From NCBI RefSeq assembly GCF_011045075.1, contig NZ_JAAKZZ010000017.1, positions 1-34,196 of the forward strand: a stretch of 34,196 nt of DNA, given 5' to 3'. Position 1 is the first letter of the stretch; each line of letters opens with the position of its first letter. A program made the translations under genes and the position numbers. This stretch comes from Streptomyces boncukensis. GTDB lineage: Bacteria > Actinomycetota > Actinomycetes > Streptomycetales > Streptomycetaceae. Shown one piece after another: positions 16,478-25,338 of the stretch. Under the pieces are notes generated by a model that was not told the DNA's origin, searched no databases, and was given only the letters and a program-made list of their open reading frames with translations.

Positions 16478-16954
16478 ATGCCGTCCATGCCCGGTCATGT
16501 CCACGACGCGATGAGCACCGTGGTCCTCACCATCGGCCCCGCCCACACCCTGCGCCAGGCGGCGCAGCTGATGTCGGCCCGCCGGGTCGGCGCCGCCGTC
16601 GTCCTCGACCCGGACACCAGCGGTCTGGGCATCCTCACCGAACGCGACATCCTCAACTCCCTGGGCGCGGGGCAGGACCCGGACCTGGAGTGCGCGCACG
16701 ACCACACCACGACGGCCGTGGTCTTCGCCAGCCCCTCCTGGACGCTGCACGAGGCAGCGCACGCCATGTGCCGCGGCGGCTTCCGGCATCTGATCGTGCT
16801 GGGCGACCGGGAGCCGGTCGGCGTGGTCTCGGTGCGCGACATCGTCCGCAGCTGGTCGGCCGAGGACGTGCGGCGCGCGGACGGGCCGGAGGGACCGGAG
16901 CCCTCTGGCGTCCGGCCCCTCCGGGTCGGTTCGGCGGGCCAGCCGGTGCCGTGA
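16478..16954 (+). CDS. CBS-domain-pair protein
   Basis: 158 residues made almost wholly of two CBS domains: about 5-62 (DAMSTVVLTIGPAHTLRQAA, then GILTERDIL) and about 75-130 (VFASPSWTLHEAAHAMCRGGF, then GVVSVRDIV). Stand-alone CBS pairs bind adenine nucleotides and act as energy or redox sensors on partner proteins; none is identifiable here. A near-ideal AAGGAGGTGG (16461-16470) precedes ATG 16478. Upstream, a tandem CTTGTGAC/CTTGTGAA (16417-16432) lies in the least GC-rich part of the gap. The gene converges on the catalase gene with 19 bp between stops. The last 25 residues are Pro/Gly-rich. Confidence 0.88.
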   Translation: MPSMPGHVHDAMSTVVLTIGPAHTLRQAAQLMSARRVGAAVVLDPDTSGLGILTERDILNSLGAGQDPDLECAHDHTTTAVVFASPSWTLHEAAHAMCRGGFRHLIVLGDREPVGVVSVRDIVRSWSAEDVRRADGPEGPEPSGVRPLRVGSAGQPVP

Positions 16955-16973
16955 CCGGGCCCGCTCCAGGCGG

Positions 16974-18440
16974 TCAGCCGCGCAGGGCCTGGACCGCGGC
17001 CTCCAGCCGCTTGCCGAAGTCCTCGTCGGCCTTGCGGAAGTTCTCGATGGCGCGCTGCGCGATCTCGTCGTGCGAGACGCCCGCGATGTTGCCCGCGAGG
17101 TTGTCGACCAGGCGCTGCTGCTCGTCCTGGGACATCAGCCGGTAGAGGTCGCCGGCCTGGACGAAGTCGTCGTCCTCCGCGTGCGAGGGGGCCGGGTGCT
17201 CCCCGGTGGCACCGGTGACGGCGGTGGGCTCCCACAGCGGCCGGTCCGTCTGCGCGGGGCCGCCGAAGCTGTTCGGCTCGTAGTTCTTCGCGCCGCCGTG
17301 GCGGCCGTCGTACATCACGCCGTCCCGGCCGTGGGTGCGGGCGCGGGCGGCCTTGGGCTCGTTCACCGGGAGCGCGTCGGCGTTGATGCCCACGCGGTAG
17401 CGGTGCGCGTCGCCGTAGGCGAACAGGCGGCCCTGCAGCATCTTGTCCGGCGAGGGGCCGATTCCCGGCACGAAGTGGTGCGGGGAGAAGACCGACTGCT
17501 CGGTCTCGGCGAAGACGTTCCGCGGGTTGCGGTTCAGCTCCAGCTTGCCGATCTCGATCGGCGGGTAGTCCTCGTGCGGCCAGACCTTGGTCAGGTCGAA
17601 CGGGTTGAAGCGGTAGGCCGCCGCGTCGGCCGCGGGCATGAGCTGCACCTGAACGGTCCACGTCGGGTAGTCGCCGCGCTCGATGGCCTCGCGCAGGTCG
17701 CGCTGGTGGCTGTCGGGGTCCTTGCCGGCCAGCTCGTCCGCCTCCGCCTGGGTGAGGTTCTTGATGCCCTGGTCGGTCTTGAAGTGGTACTTCACCCAGA
17801 AGACCTCACCGGCGTCGTTGGCCCACTGGAAGGTGTGGGAGCCGTAGCCGTTCATATGGCGGTAGGAGGCGGGGATGCCGCGGTCGCCGAAGAGCCAGGT
17901 CACCTGGTGGGTGGACTCGGGTGACAGGCCCCAGAAGTCCCAGACGTTGTCCGGCTCCTGCGAACCGGTGTACGGGTCGCGCTTCTGGGTGTGGATGAAG
18001 TCGGGGAACTTCACGGCGTCCTTGATGAAGAACACCGGAGTGTTGTTCCCCACCAGGTCGTAGTTGCCCTCTTCGGTGTAGAACTTCAGGGCGAAGCCCC
18101 GGGGGTCGCGCACGGCGTCGGCCGCGCCGAGGTTGCCCGCCACCGTCGAGAAGCGGAGGAAGACCTCGGTCTCCTTGCCGATCTCGGAGAGGAACTTCGC
18201 GCGGGTGTACCGGGTGACGTCCGCCGTGACCGTGAACCTGCCATAGGCGCCCGCGCCCCGGGCGTGCACGACACGCTCCGGGATCCGCTCGCGGTTGAAG
18301 TGCGCGAGCTTCTCCAGCAGCAGCTGGTCCTGGATCAGCGCCGGGCCGCCGGCCCCGGCCGTCTGGCTGTTCTGGTTGTCCGCGACCGGAGCGCCCGCTT
18401 CCGTGGTCAGGGGTCCGGCGGTCTCGTCCTGCACGCTCAC
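16974..18440 (-). CDS. katA: Monofunctional haem catalase
   Basis: Decomposes hydrogen peroxide; clade with small (about 55 kDa) subunits. From GTG 18440 the product is 488 residues, a standard length. Catalytic His59 lies in [13 protein letters not shown], the distal Asn near residue 132 in [11 protein letters not shown], and the proximal haem-ligand Tyr near 342 in [15 protein letters not shown] 18440 has AGGAGG 5 nt upstream; a TTG at 18476 would extend the frame but has no ribosome-binding site. The promoter at 18488-18515 carries a perfect 15-bp palindrome in its spacer. The divergent PerR/CatR-like gene 136 bp away is the obvious candidate repressor. Confidence 0.96.
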   Translation of the reverse strand: MSVQDETAGPLTTEAGAPVADNQNSQTAGAGGPALIQDQLLLEKLAHFNRERIPERVVHARGAGAYGRFTVTADVTRYTRAKFLSEIGKETEVFLRFSTVAGNLGAADAVRDPRGFALKFYTEEGNYDLVGNNTPVFFIKDAVKFPDFIHTQKRDPYTGSQEPDNVWDFWGLSPESTHQVTWLFGDRGIPASYRHMNGYGSHTFQWANDAGEVFWVKYHFKTDQGIKNLTQAEADELAGKDPDSHQRDLREAIERGDYPTWTVQVQLMPAADAAAYRFNPFDLTKVWPHEDYPPIEIGKLELNRNPRNVFAETEQSVFSPHHFVPGIGPSPDKMLQGRLFAYGDAHRYRVGINADALPVNEPKAARARTHGRDGVMYDGRHGGAKNYEPNSFGGPAQTDRPLWEPTAVTGATGEHPAPSHAEDDDFVQAGDLYRLMSQDEQQRLVDNLAGNIAGVSHDEIAQRAIENFRKADEDFGKRLEAAVQALRG

Positions 18441-18487
18441 GTGCGCCTCCTGTGCCTCAGTCTTGTCGGCGTCCAACGCCAGTCCCG

Positions 18488-18515
18488 ATCCTACATTGGA
18501 CTAAGTCCAAGTCAA
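18488..18515 (-). promoter_or_regulatory. Catalase promoter
   Basis: On the minus strand TTGACT (18515-18510), a 16-bp spacer, then TAGGAT (18493-18488). The start codon is 48 bp below the -10. Almost the whole spacer is the palindromic operator, so repressor binding would block RNA polymerase. Confidence 0.72.
18496..18510. promoter_or_regulatory. Fur/PerR-type operator, perfect 7-1-7 palindrome
   Basis: TTGGACTAAGTCCAA: TTGGACT (18496-18502) and AGTCCAA (18504-18510) flank one base. The 7-1-7 form and the position in the catalase promoter next to a Fur-family gene fit a PerR/CatR box. It lies 66 bp upstream of the regulator ATG and may also autoregulate it. Confidence 0.8.
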
Positions 18516-18575
18516 GATGAGAGCGAAAGCCGTACGGGTTCTTCCCATGGACATGGCGCTGCTACCCTGGTGAGC

Positions 18576-18992
18576 ATGAGTGACCTGCTGGACCGGCTGC
18601 GCGACCGAGGCTGGCGGCTCACCGCGCAGCGGCGAGTCGTCGCCGAGGTGCTCGACGGCGACCATGTGCACTACACGGCGGACGAGGTCCACGCCCGTGC
18701 GGCCGGCCGCCTGCCCGAGATCGCCCGTGCCACCGTCTACAACACGCTGAGCGAGCTGGTCGCCATCGGCGAGGTGCGCGAGGTGAGCACGGACGGCCGC
18801 GCGAAGCGGTACGACCCGAACACCCGCCACACGCACCAGCACCTCGTCTGTGAGAAGTGCGGCACCATTCGCGACGTCCACCCGCAGGGCGACCCGGTGG
18901 CGGCCCTCCCGGAGGCCGAGCGCTACGGCTTCGCCATCCAGGACGCCGTCGTCACCTACCGCGGCACCTGCCCGGACTGCGCCCGCGGCTGA
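18576..18992 (+). CDS. perR: Fur-family regulator, PerR/CatR-like peroxide sensor
   Basis: 138 residues. Winged-helix N-terminus (WRLTAQRRVVAEVL, ATVYNTLSEL). The regulatory metal ligands of Bacillus PerR have equivalents: His32 (HYTADEV), Asp80 (KRYDP), His87 and His89 (HQHLVC), and Asp100 (TIRDV). The structural zinc site is Cys92/Cys95 (CEKC) and Cys132/Cys135 (CPDC). This supports PerR-type peroxide sensing, in which metal-catalysed His oxidation releases DNA, over Fur or Zur; Streptomyces CatR is of this type. It is divergent from catalase with a shared palindromic operator. ATG 18576 has only a weak ribosome-binding site (TGGTGAG). A hairpin shared with the tRNA gene terminates it. Confidence 0.9.
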   Translation: MSDLLDRLRDRGWRLTAQRRVVAEVLDGDHVHYTADEVHARAAGRLPEIARATVYNTLSELVAIGEVREVSTDGRAKRYDPNTRHTHQHLVCEKCGTIRDVHPQGDPVAALPEAERYGFAIQDAVVTYRGTCPDCARG

Positions 18993-19040
18993 CACCGGCC
19001 CGGCGGCTCCGCCGCGTGACGGTTCTCCGCGTGGCGGCGC

Positions 19041-19066
19041 ACAAAGCAGGCACACAAAGCAGGCAC
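19041..19066. repeat. Two 13-bp tandem units after the PerR-like gene
   Basis: ACAAAGCAGGCAC occurs at 19041-19053 and 19054-19066, followed by a partial ACAAC. It lies between the regulator stop and the shared terminator hairpin, so it would follow the tRNA terminator on the minus strand. No function is evident. Confidence 0.7.
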
Positions 19067-19072
19067 ACAACA

Positions 19073-19107
19073 CAGAGGGCCCGGATCCATGGGATCCGGG
19101 CCCTCTG
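19073..19107. terminator. Bidirectional terminator between the PerR-like gene and initiator tRNA copy 1
   Basis: A perfect 16-bp stem, 19073-19088 with 19092-19107 (CAGAGGGCCCGGATCC and its complement), and an ATG loop. On the minus strand it is 7 bp beyond the tRNA 3' end and followed by TGTGTTGTGTG, so it should end the tRNA transcript. Confidence 0.88.
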
Positions 19108-19112
19108 CTCTC

Positions 19113-19199
19113 CGTAGCGGGGACAGGATTTGAACCTGCGACCTCTGGGTTATGAGCCCAGCGAGCTACCGAGCTGCTCCACCCCGCGTCGTTGTGTTC
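19113..19199 (-). repeat. 87-bp direct repeat, copy 1 (initiator tRNA and leader)
   Basis: Identical base for base to 21334-21420. It covers the whole tRNA plus 11 bp of 5' leader; flanks on both sides diverge immediately. Confidence 0.92.
19115..19188 (-). tRNA. Initiator tRNA-fMet (CAU), copy 1
   Basis: The 74-nt minus-strand sequence starts CGCGGGGTGGAGCAG and ends CCCCGCTA; no CCA is encoded. The anticodon loop reads CTCATAA. Initiator hallmarks: position 1 C faces U72 (unpaired end of the acceptor stem), and three consecutive G:C pairs (GGG/CCC) close the anticodon stem. The T-arm has GGTTCAAATCC. A TAGAGT -10-like element (19208-19203) ends 15 bp upstream of the 5' end, the same offset as in copy 2. 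Confidence 0.96.
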
Positions 19200-19299
19200 T
19201 TTACTCTAACCCCACCACGACGACCTGCGCAAATCACGGGCTCTTCACCCGCTCCCACAGCCCCCGGAACCGCTCGGGCCCCGGGAGCCCGAGCGGTCA

Positions 19300-21165
19300 C
19301 TACGCCGTCAGCTCGGCCCGCAGCGCGTCGCGCAGCTTCGCCGCCCGCTCGGCGACCTCGGCAGGCCCCAGCTCCACCGCACGCGCGCACCAGTGCTGCC
19401 CCTCGGACAGCTCGCCCCGGCGCGCGTTGATCAGCGCCAGCCGCAGCGCCGCCCGGCCGTGGCCCGCCTCAGCAGCCCGCGTCCACCACAGCGCCGCCTC
19501 CGGCTCGCTGCCCTCGCGGGCCAGCAGCAGTCCGAGGTTGAACGCACCGTTCGGGCTGCCCGCGTCGGCCGCCGCGCGGTACCACCGGGCGGCGTCGACG
19601 ACGTCGCCGCGGGCCGCCGCGCACATGCCCAGCCGGACCTGGGCCCGGCGGTGGCCCTGCTCGGCGGCGCGCTGGTACCACTCCTCGTGCTCCGCCGGGG
19701 CCGCCGCTTCGGCACGGGAGTCCGTACGGAAGCCGCCCGCACGGCTGCCCGCGCGCTCCCCGGTCCGCTGGCCCTGTCCCTGACCGGCGGACTGGCGCTC
19801 GGCCCGCCGGGAGCGCCGTTCCAGCAGCGCGGCCAGCCGGAAGGCGCCCTCGACGCTCCCGCCCCCGGCGGCGCAGCGCAGATGCCGCTCGGCGGCATGC
19901 AGCTCGCCGTCCCGCAGCTGCGCGATGCCGACCTGGAGTGCGGCCTCCGCGTGGCCGGACGACGCGGCGCGCTCGTACCAGCCGCGCGCGGCGCTCTCGT
20001 CGCCCCGCCCGGCGTGCAGGATGCCGAGGTTGAAGGCGGCGTCCACACTGCCCGCCTCTGCCGCCTTGGAGAACCACGGCTCGGCGCCCTCCCCGTCGCC
20101 GCGCTGCAGCAGCAGCACGGCCAGCGCGTTGGCGGCCTCACGGTGCCCGGCGTAGGCGGCGCGCCGGTACCACTGCTCGGCCTGGGCGTTGCGGCCCTGG
20201 GCGGCGCACAGCAGCCCGAGGTTGAACGCGCCGTTGTCGCACCCGGCATCCAGCGCCACCCGGTACCACCGCTCGGCCGCCTGGCGCTCGCCCTTGTCGG
20301 CGTGCAGGGCGCCCAGCGCGTTGGCGGCGTTGCCGTCGCCGTCCTCGGCCGCACGGCGCCACCAGACGGCCGCACTGTCCTCGTCACCGGCGTCGCGCAG
20401 CAGGAAGCCCAGCGCGCAGGCGGCACGCGGCTCACCGTCCTTGGCGGACGTCAGATACCAGCGGCCGGCCTCCTTCAGCTCGCCGCGGCGCTCCAGGATG
20501 GCGCCCAGCCGGAGCGCCGCCCTGCGGTGACCGCGCGCGGCCGCCTGCCGGAACCACTGCTCGATCTCCTGCTCGGCCGCCTCACGCGCGCGCCGCTGCG
20601 CCGCGCCCCCCTGGGAGTGGCCCGCCTCCGCCTCCGTCCGCGCGGACATCAGCTGGGCGACGCGGTACGCCGCCTCGCGGTGGCCCCGCTCGGCGGCGGC
20701 CCGGAACCAGCCCTCGGCCCCGCTCTCCCCCTGGTGCTCCAGCAGGTCCGCGAGCGCGTAGGCGCCCAGCGGGTGGCCGGACTCGGCGGACTGGCGCAGC
20801 CAGTACTGGGCCGCGGGCTCGTCCCCGCGCTCCCGGTGGTGCCGGCCGAGCGCGTGCGCGGCGGCCGGGGAGCCCGCGACGGCGGCGACCCGCCACCACT
20901 CGGCGGCCTCCTCCGGCTGGCCGCGCTGGTGCAGGAGCACGCCGAGGTTGTTGGCCGCCGCGCGGTCGCCCGCGGCGGTGGCGGCGCGCAGATGCGGCTC
21001 CGCGCCGTCCAGATCGCCGCGGCGCAGCAGCTGCGCCCCCAGCGCACTCGACGTCGCCGCGGTGTCCGCGCACTCCGCGCGCTCCGCGCCGTCCTTCACG
21101 GTCAGACCCCGCTGCCCCATCCAGGCCGGGGCGGGAGGCCAAGCCTTGTCCCCCATAAGCTCCAT
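19300..21165 (-). CDS. Sel1-like repeat protein
   Basis: 621 residues made of roughly a dozen or more 36-residue Sel1-like/TPR-related repeats (pattern AxxWxRRAAEAGxxxAAxxLGxLxxxRG), for example GDSAAVWWRR-type units and GAFNLGLLCAAQGR. Such solenoids act as scaffolds. Two low-complexity inserts interrupt the array: an Arg/Ala/Glu-rich stretch near residue 180-200, and a Gln/Gly/Arg-rich stretch near 450-490. No signal peptide or membrane segment, so probably cytosolic. ATG 21165 has AGGTGG upstream; ATG 21156 is an alternative start. It lies between two identical initiator tRNA genes, all on the minus strand, but a hairpin after the upstream tRNA suggests independent expression. Confidence 0.88.
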   Translation of the reverse strand: MELMGDKAWPPAPAWMGQRGLTVKDGAERAECADTAATSSALGAQLLRRGDLDGAEPHLRAATAAGDRAAANNLGVLLHQRGQPEEAAEWWRVAAVAGSPAAAHALGRHHRERGDEPAAQYWLRQSAESGHPLGAYALADLLEHQGESGAEGWFRAAAERGHREAAYRVAQLMSARTEAEAGHSQGGAAQRRAREAAEQEIEQWFRQAAARGHRRAALRLGAILERRGELKEAGRWYLTSAKDGEPRAACALGFLLRDAGDEDSAAVWWRRAAEDGDGNAANALGALHADKGERQAAERWYRVALDAGCDNGAFNLGLLCAAQGRNAQAEQWYRRAAYAGHREAANALAVLLLQRGDGEGAEPWFSKAAEAGSVDAAFNLGILHAGRGDESAARGWYERAASSGHAEAALQVGIAQLRDGELHAAERHLRCAAGGGSVEGAFRLAALLERRSRRAERQSAGQGQGQRTGERAGSRAGGFRTDSRAEAAAPAEHEEWYQRAAEQGHRRAQVRLGMCAAARGDVVDAARWYRAAADAGSPNGAFNLGLLLAREGSEPEAALWWTRAAEAGHGRAALRLALINARRGELSEGQHWCARAVELGPAEVAERAAKLRDALRAELTA

Positions 21166-21291
21166 CGTCGCACCACCTGCAACCCGCGTACACCTGGTAT
21201 ACCGCAGCCAGGGAGGTCACTTCAGCGGTTTGTCGACTTCCCGATACAGAGATACCTCAAACGCGAATCCCTGTGCCCCCCTCACACAAGC

Positions 21292-21325
21292 GAAGGACCC
21301 GGAGTCCGTTGACTCCGGGTCCTTC
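21292..21325 (-). terminator. Terminator of initiator tRNA copy 2
   Basis: A perfect 15-bp stem, 21292-21306 with 21311-21325 (GAAGGACCCGGAGTC and its complement), and a CGTT loop, 10 bp beyond the tRNA 3' end. On the minus strand GCTTGTGTG follows. Confidence 0.88.
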
Positions 21326-21333
21326 ACAATCTA

Positions 21334-21420
21334 CGTAGCGGGGACAGGATTTGAACCTGCGACCTCTGGGTTATGAGCCCAGCGAGCTACCGAGCTGCTC
21401 CACCCCGCGTCGTTGTGTTC
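21334..21420 (-). repeat. 87-bp direct repeat, copy 2 (initiator tRNA and leader)
   Basis: Exact copy of 19113-19199, 2221 bp apart in the same orientation. Recombination between the copies would delete the Sel1-repeat gene and one tRNA. Confidence 0.92.
21336..21409 (-). tRNA. Initiator tRNA-fMet (CAU), copy 2
   Basis: Identical to copy 1 over all 74 nt. A TAGGGT -10-like element (21429-21424) lies 15 bp upstream of the 5' end. It follows the UPF0182 gene on the same strand by about 80 bp. Confidence 0.96.
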
Positions 21421-21491
21421 ACAACCCTACACCACTTTCGGGGTGCGGGCCGCCACCAGGTCGACGCGGGGCAGCTCAGCGCCGTGCGGGG

Positions 21492-24446
21492 CTAACTTGA
21501 TCCGCCTCCGTCCCCATTGTCGCTTTCGCCGCTTTCACCGTTCTTGTCGCTATTGCCGCCCTGGTTGCCGCCGCCGGCGCCGGCTCGCGCCTCGTCGGCC
21601 TCCTTGAGGGCGTCCTCCAGCTTCTTCTGCTGCTTGCCGTACTCTTCCCAGTCGCCCTTCTCCAGGGCCTTCTGGCCCTCTTCAAAGGCGCCCTGGGCTT
21701 CCTTCAGCGCCTCCTGCACATCGCCGCTGGGCGGCGTCGGCTCCTTCTCGCGGTCCGGACCCGTCTTGTCGCCGCTCTCGTCGGCCTTGCCCTCGGTGTC
21801 GAAGACCTTGTCCAGCGCCTGCCCCAGGGTGTCCTCGAAGGCGATCTTCTCGCCGTAGGTGACCAGAACCTTGCGCATGCGTGGGTAGTTGGTCCCGGCG
21901 CCGCGGACGTAGACCGGCTCGGCGTAGAGCAGTCCGCCCTCCAGCGGCACCGTCAGCAGATTTCCGTACTCCACCTCGGAGTCGCCGCGTTTCAGCAGAT
22001 TGATCTTCTCGGCGATCTCCGGATCGGAGTTGAACTTGCTCTGCACCTGGGACGGACCGGCGACCGTGGTGTTCGGTGGCAGTCTCAGGATCCTGATCCG
22101 GCCGTACTCCTTACTGCGCGCGTCCGCGTCGATCGCCATGAAGGCGCCCAGCGTCTCCCGCTTGTTCGGGTTGTACGTCGTCGTCAGCGAGAACGTCTGC
22201 TGCTTCTGGTCCGGCATCTTCATGCTCAGGTAGTACGGCGGGACCGCGTTGCCCTTGTGCGTCGGGTCGTCCGGGACCTGCCAGCGCTCGGAGCCGCTGT
22301 AGAACTGCGACGGGGACGTCACGTGGTACGTCTGCAGCAGGTCGCGCTGCACCTTGAACAGGTCCTGCGGGTAGCGCAGGTGGTCCATCAGGTCGTCGCC
22401 GATGGCGCTCTTCGGCTTCACCGTGTTCGGGAACGCCTTCATCCACGTCTTGAGCACCGGGTCCTTGGTGTCCCACTGGTACATGTTGACGTCGCCGGTG
22501 TAGGCGTCGACGGTCGCCTTCACCGAGTTGCGGATGTAGTTGACCTTGTTCTGCTGCGCGACGACCTCGCGCTGGCCGTCCGTGAGGGAGTCCGCCGTGG
22601 TGTCGCCCAGGGTGGTGCGCGACGAGTACGGGTAGCCGTTGGTCGTCGTGTAGGCGTCGACGATCCACTGGATGCGGCCGTCGACCACCGCCGGGTACGG
22701 GTCGCCGTCGATGGTCAGCCACGGGGCCACCGCCTCGACGCGCTCCTTGGGCGTCCGGTTGTACAGCACCCGGGAGCCCTTGCCGATCGCGCCGGAGTAC
22801 ATCATCTTCGGCTCGTTGAAGTGGACGGCGTAGGCGGCGCGATTGATCGGGTTCGAGAGGCTGACCCCGCTCTTGCCCTGGTACGTGTACGTCTTCTCGC
22901 CCTCGTCGTCCGCGTAGTCCAGTTCCTTCTGGGGACCGCCGACGACGGAGTACTGGGTGGTCTTCTCGCCGTAGTAGACCCGACCCTCGTACTTGCCCAG
23001 GTCGCCCTTGGGCGGCAGGTCCTTCTCGGTGAACGTCGGTGCGCCGTCCTTGTCCACCGTGGTGCCCTTGGCGGCGACCATCCCGAAGCCGTGCGTGTAC
23101 TTGAAGTGCGTGTTGATCCAGTTCTTCTCCGGGATGCCGTTGGTGTTGATCTCCCGGAGGCCGACCACGGTGTCCTGGTCCTTGCCGTCCTTCTTGTAGC
23201 GGTCGACATCCAGGGTGGCGGGGAACTGGTAGTAACCGCGGACCTGCTGCTTTTGCTGGAACGTCGGCGAGACGACGTTCGGGTCCAGCAGGCGCATGCT
23301 CGCGGTGGTGTCGGCGGCGTTGCGCAGCTTGTCGTTCGACGCCTTGCTGGTGCCCGAATAGTCGCGCACCTGCGAGTCGTCGATATCGTACGCCTTGCGT
23401 GTCGCATCGATGTTCTTCTTGATGTACGGCGCTTCCTTGGCCTGCTCGTTCGGCTGGACCTGGAACTTCTGGACCAGCGCCGGGTAGAGCCCGCCGATCA
23501 GGATGGCCGACAGCACCATCAGGCCGAATCCGATCACCGGAAGCTGCCAGGTGCGCCGCCAGAGCGTGGCGAAGAACAGCAGCGCGCAGATGATGGCGAT
23601 GATGAACAGGATCGTCTTGGCCGGGAGGTAGGCGTTGGCGTCGACGTACTTCAGTCCCGTCCAGTTGTCGGTCGCTTTGAAGTCACCGGATTTCACCGCC
23701 AGGCTGTAGCGGTCCAGCCAGTACGCGACGGCCTTCAGGGCGACGAAGAAGCCCAGCAGCACCGACAGGTGCCCGGTGGCCTGCGCGGTGGCGCGGGCGC
23801 CCGGGGTGGTGATGCGCAGCCCGCCGTAGAGGTAGTGCACCAGCGCGGCCGCGACCAGCGAGAGCACCGCGGCGGCGAAGCCGAAGCTCAGCAGAAAGCG
23901 GTAGAACGGAAGATCGAAGGCGTAGAACGAGACGTCCTTGTGGAACTGCGGATCCTTGGTGCCGAACGAGACGCCGTTCACCCACATCAGCCAGGTGCGC
24001 CACTGCCCCGCCGCGGAGGCGCCGGAGATCAGCCCGACGAGCGCGGTGACGCCGAGGAGCACCCACTTCTTGTACGGCGCGAGGCCCATCCGGTAGCGGT
24101 CGAGGCTCTGCTGCTCCATCGACATCGCGCTCAGCGGCGGACGCAGCCGGTGGGCCAGCCAGATGTTGAACCCGACGGCCACAGCCATCAGCAGGCCCAT
24201 CACCGAGAACAGGCCGATCTTGGTCCACAGGGTCTTGGTGAAGACCGAGCTGTAGTGCACCGAGCGGTACCACAGCCAGTCCGTCCAGAACCCGGCGAAC
24301 ATGACAAAGAGCATCGCCAGGACGGCCAGCACGCCCACTGTCATCAACAGCGTCCGCGCACGCCGGGACGGCCGGCCCACTCTGATTCGTGGTCCGGAGG
24401 GGCCCGAGGAGCCCCGGTCCGGCATCTGGAAAGCCAAGGTCCGCAC
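21492..24446 (-). CDS. UPF0182 family large membrane protein
   Basis: 984 residues. About seven hydrophobic segments lie in residues 30-345 (for example [38 protein letters not shown]), then a large extracytoplasmic domain, then a charged, coiled-coil-prone tail (about 900-960) ending in a Gly/Asn/Asp/Ser-rich stretch. UPF0182 (COG1615) proteins are widespread in actinobacteria; I know no established function. I took GTG 24446 as start; TTG 24437 and ATG 24425 (MPDRGSSG) are alternatives and none has a clear ribosome-binding site. It is divergent from the PPA1309 gene, with a candidate promoter at 24510-24540. Confidence 0.88.
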   Translation of the reverse strand: MRTLAFQMPDRGSSGPSGPRIRVGRPSRRARTLLMTVGVLAVLAMLFVMFAGFWTDWLWYRSVHYSSVFTKTLWTKIGLFSVMGLLMAVAVGFNIWLAHRLRPPLSAMSMEQQSLDRYRMGLAPYKKWVLLGVTALVGLISGASAAGQWRTWLMWVNGVSFGTKDPQFHKDVSFYAFDLPFYRFLLSFGFAAAVLSLVAAALVHYLYGGLRITTPGARATAQATGHLSVLLGFFVALKAVAYWLDRYSLAVKSGDFKATDNWTGLKYVDANAYLPAKTILFIIAIICALLFFATLWRRTWQLPVIGFGLMVLSAILIGGLYPALVQKFQVQPNEQAKEAPYIKKNIDATRKAYDIDDSQVRDYSGTSKASNDKLRNAADTTASMRLLDPNVVSPTFQQKQQVRGYYQFPATLDVDRYKKDGKDQDTVVGLREINTNGIPEKNWINTHFKYTHGFGMVAAKGTTVDKDGAPTFTEKDLPPKGDLGKYEGRVYYGEKTTQYSVVGGPQKELDYADDEGEKTYTYQGKSGVSLSNPINRAAYAVHFNEPKMMYSGAIGKGSRVLYNRTPKERVEAVAPWLTIDGDPYPAVVDGRIQWIVDAYTTTNGYPYSSRTTLGDTTADSLTDGQREVVAQQNKVNYIRNSVKATVDAYTGDVNMYQWDTKDPVLKTWMKAFPNTVKPKSAIGDDLMDHLRYPQDLFKVQRDLLQTYHVTSPSQFYSGSERWQVPDDPTHKGNAVPPYYLSMKMPDQKQQTFSLTTTYNPNKRETLGAFMAIDADARSKEYGRIRILRLPPNTTVAGPSQVQSKFNSDPEIAEKINLLKRGDSEVEYGNLLTVPLEGGLLYAEPVYVRGAGTNYPRMRKVLVTYGEKIAFEDTLGQALDKVFDTEGKADESGDKTGPDREKEPTPPSGDVQEALKEAQGAFEEGQKALEKGDWEEYGKQQKKLEDALKEADEARAGAGGGNQGGNSDKNGESGESDNGDGGGSS

Positions 24447-24509
24447 CTCGAAGATTCGCAGGGGATGGAACGTTCGGTAGCACTCTCGCGCTGCTTCGGC
24501 AGGCCCCGC

Positions 24510-24540
24510 ATCGTAGGGCCCACTAGGGCAACTTACTCAA
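24510..24540 (-). promoter_or_regulatory. Candidate promoter of the UPF0182 gene
   Basis: On the minus strand TTGAGT (24540-24535), 19 bp, TACGAT (24515-24510). The spacing is at the long end, so confidence is modest. The -35 overlaps one of two TTACTCA copies (24533-24539 and 24544-24550) spaced exactly 11 bp. Confidence 0.4.
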
Positions 24541-24582
24541 CCTTTACTCAGTTCCCGTTTCCGGGGTCGGAACCGGCACGAT

Positions 24583-25158
24583 ATGCGCATGGACAACCTC
24601 CCCTTTGACGGCACCCCGCTCGCGTCCAGCCCGCTCACCCGCGCGGTGCTCGAAATCGACGAGTACGCCTCCAGCCTCGGCTGGGACCAGCCTGCCCGAC
24701 TCTTCGCCCTGGTCGACACGGCCCGGCTGCGCGCCCAGGAACCGGGACTCGCCGGGCAGCTCGGTCTGGACGGGGAGGGGGAGGCCGGCACACCGCAGGG
24801 CTCGCTCACCCCGGTGGAGCAGGACGAGCTGCCCTCCGGGACCGAGCTGGACGAGTTCCTCGCCACCATCGGCTGGCCCGACGCCGTCGCGGGCTGCGCG
24901 ATGACGGTGGAACGGCTGATGCTCCCGCCGTCCGCCGAGTCGACCGTCCCCGAGCACCTGGACGAGAAGCGGCTCGCCGAGTGGGTCGCCCAGCACCCGG
25001 AGCGCCAGGAGGTCCGGATGACCGTGGCGGTGCTGCGCGACGGGGCGCGCGAGTCGGCCGTGCGGCTGCGCGAGAAGGACGCCCCGACGGAGGTGCTGAC
25101 CGGCGCCGACCTCGTGCCGGGGCTGTCGGAGGCCCTCGCGGCCACCTTCGAGGAGTAG
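24583..25158 (+). CDS. PPA1309-family conserved actinobacterial protein
   Basis: 191 residues, acidic, no membrane segment. Features of the family: PLTRAVLEIDEYASSLGWDQPARLFALVDT at the N-terminus (about 18-47) and IGWPDAVAGCAMTVERLMLPP in the middle. Its function is unknown. ATG 24583 and ATG 24589 are both possible starts (MRMDN...); the ribosome-binding site is weak. It is divergent from UPF0182 and convergent with the PDZ/Lon-like gene. The 180 bp downstream hold a GC-rich hairpin and no gene. Confidence 0.85.
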   Translation: MRMDNLPFDGTPLASSPLTRAVLEIDEYASSLGWDQPARLFALVDTARLRAQEPGLAGQLGLDGEGEAGTPQGSLTPVEQDELPSGTELDEFLATIGWPDAVAGCAMTVERLMLPPSAESTVPEHLDEKRLAEWVAQHPERQEVRMTVAVLRDGARESAVRLREKDAPTEVLTGADLVPGLSEALAATFEE

Positions 25159-25177
25159 CCGCCCTCCGGGTCGAGCC

Positions 25178-25202
25178 GGGCCTCCGGACGCCCCGGAGGC
25201 CC
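25178..25202. terminator. Hairpin between convergent genes
   Basis: GGGCCTCCGG (25178-25187) pairs with CCGGAGGCCC (25193-25202), a perfect 10-bp stem. A second CCGGAGGCCC at 25202-25211 offers an alternative partner. There is no T-tract. Confidence 0.6.
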
Positions 25203-25338
25203 CGGAGGCCCGGACGCCTGCGCAGCGGGCCCCTGGGGCCTTCCCGGGCCTCTCCCGGCCCTCCGGCCCCGTCCCGGCAGCCCCGGCAGCGGGAAGCGGG
25301 GCCGCGGCCCCCGGGGGGCCCGGCTCGTCACCGGCCCG

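Noticed and set aside
19113..21420. Integrative element using the tRNA gene as attachment site
   Set aside because: No integrase or excisionase lies between the copies, the repeat is the entire tRNA with its leader rather than only its 3' end, and the inserted gene has normal base composition.
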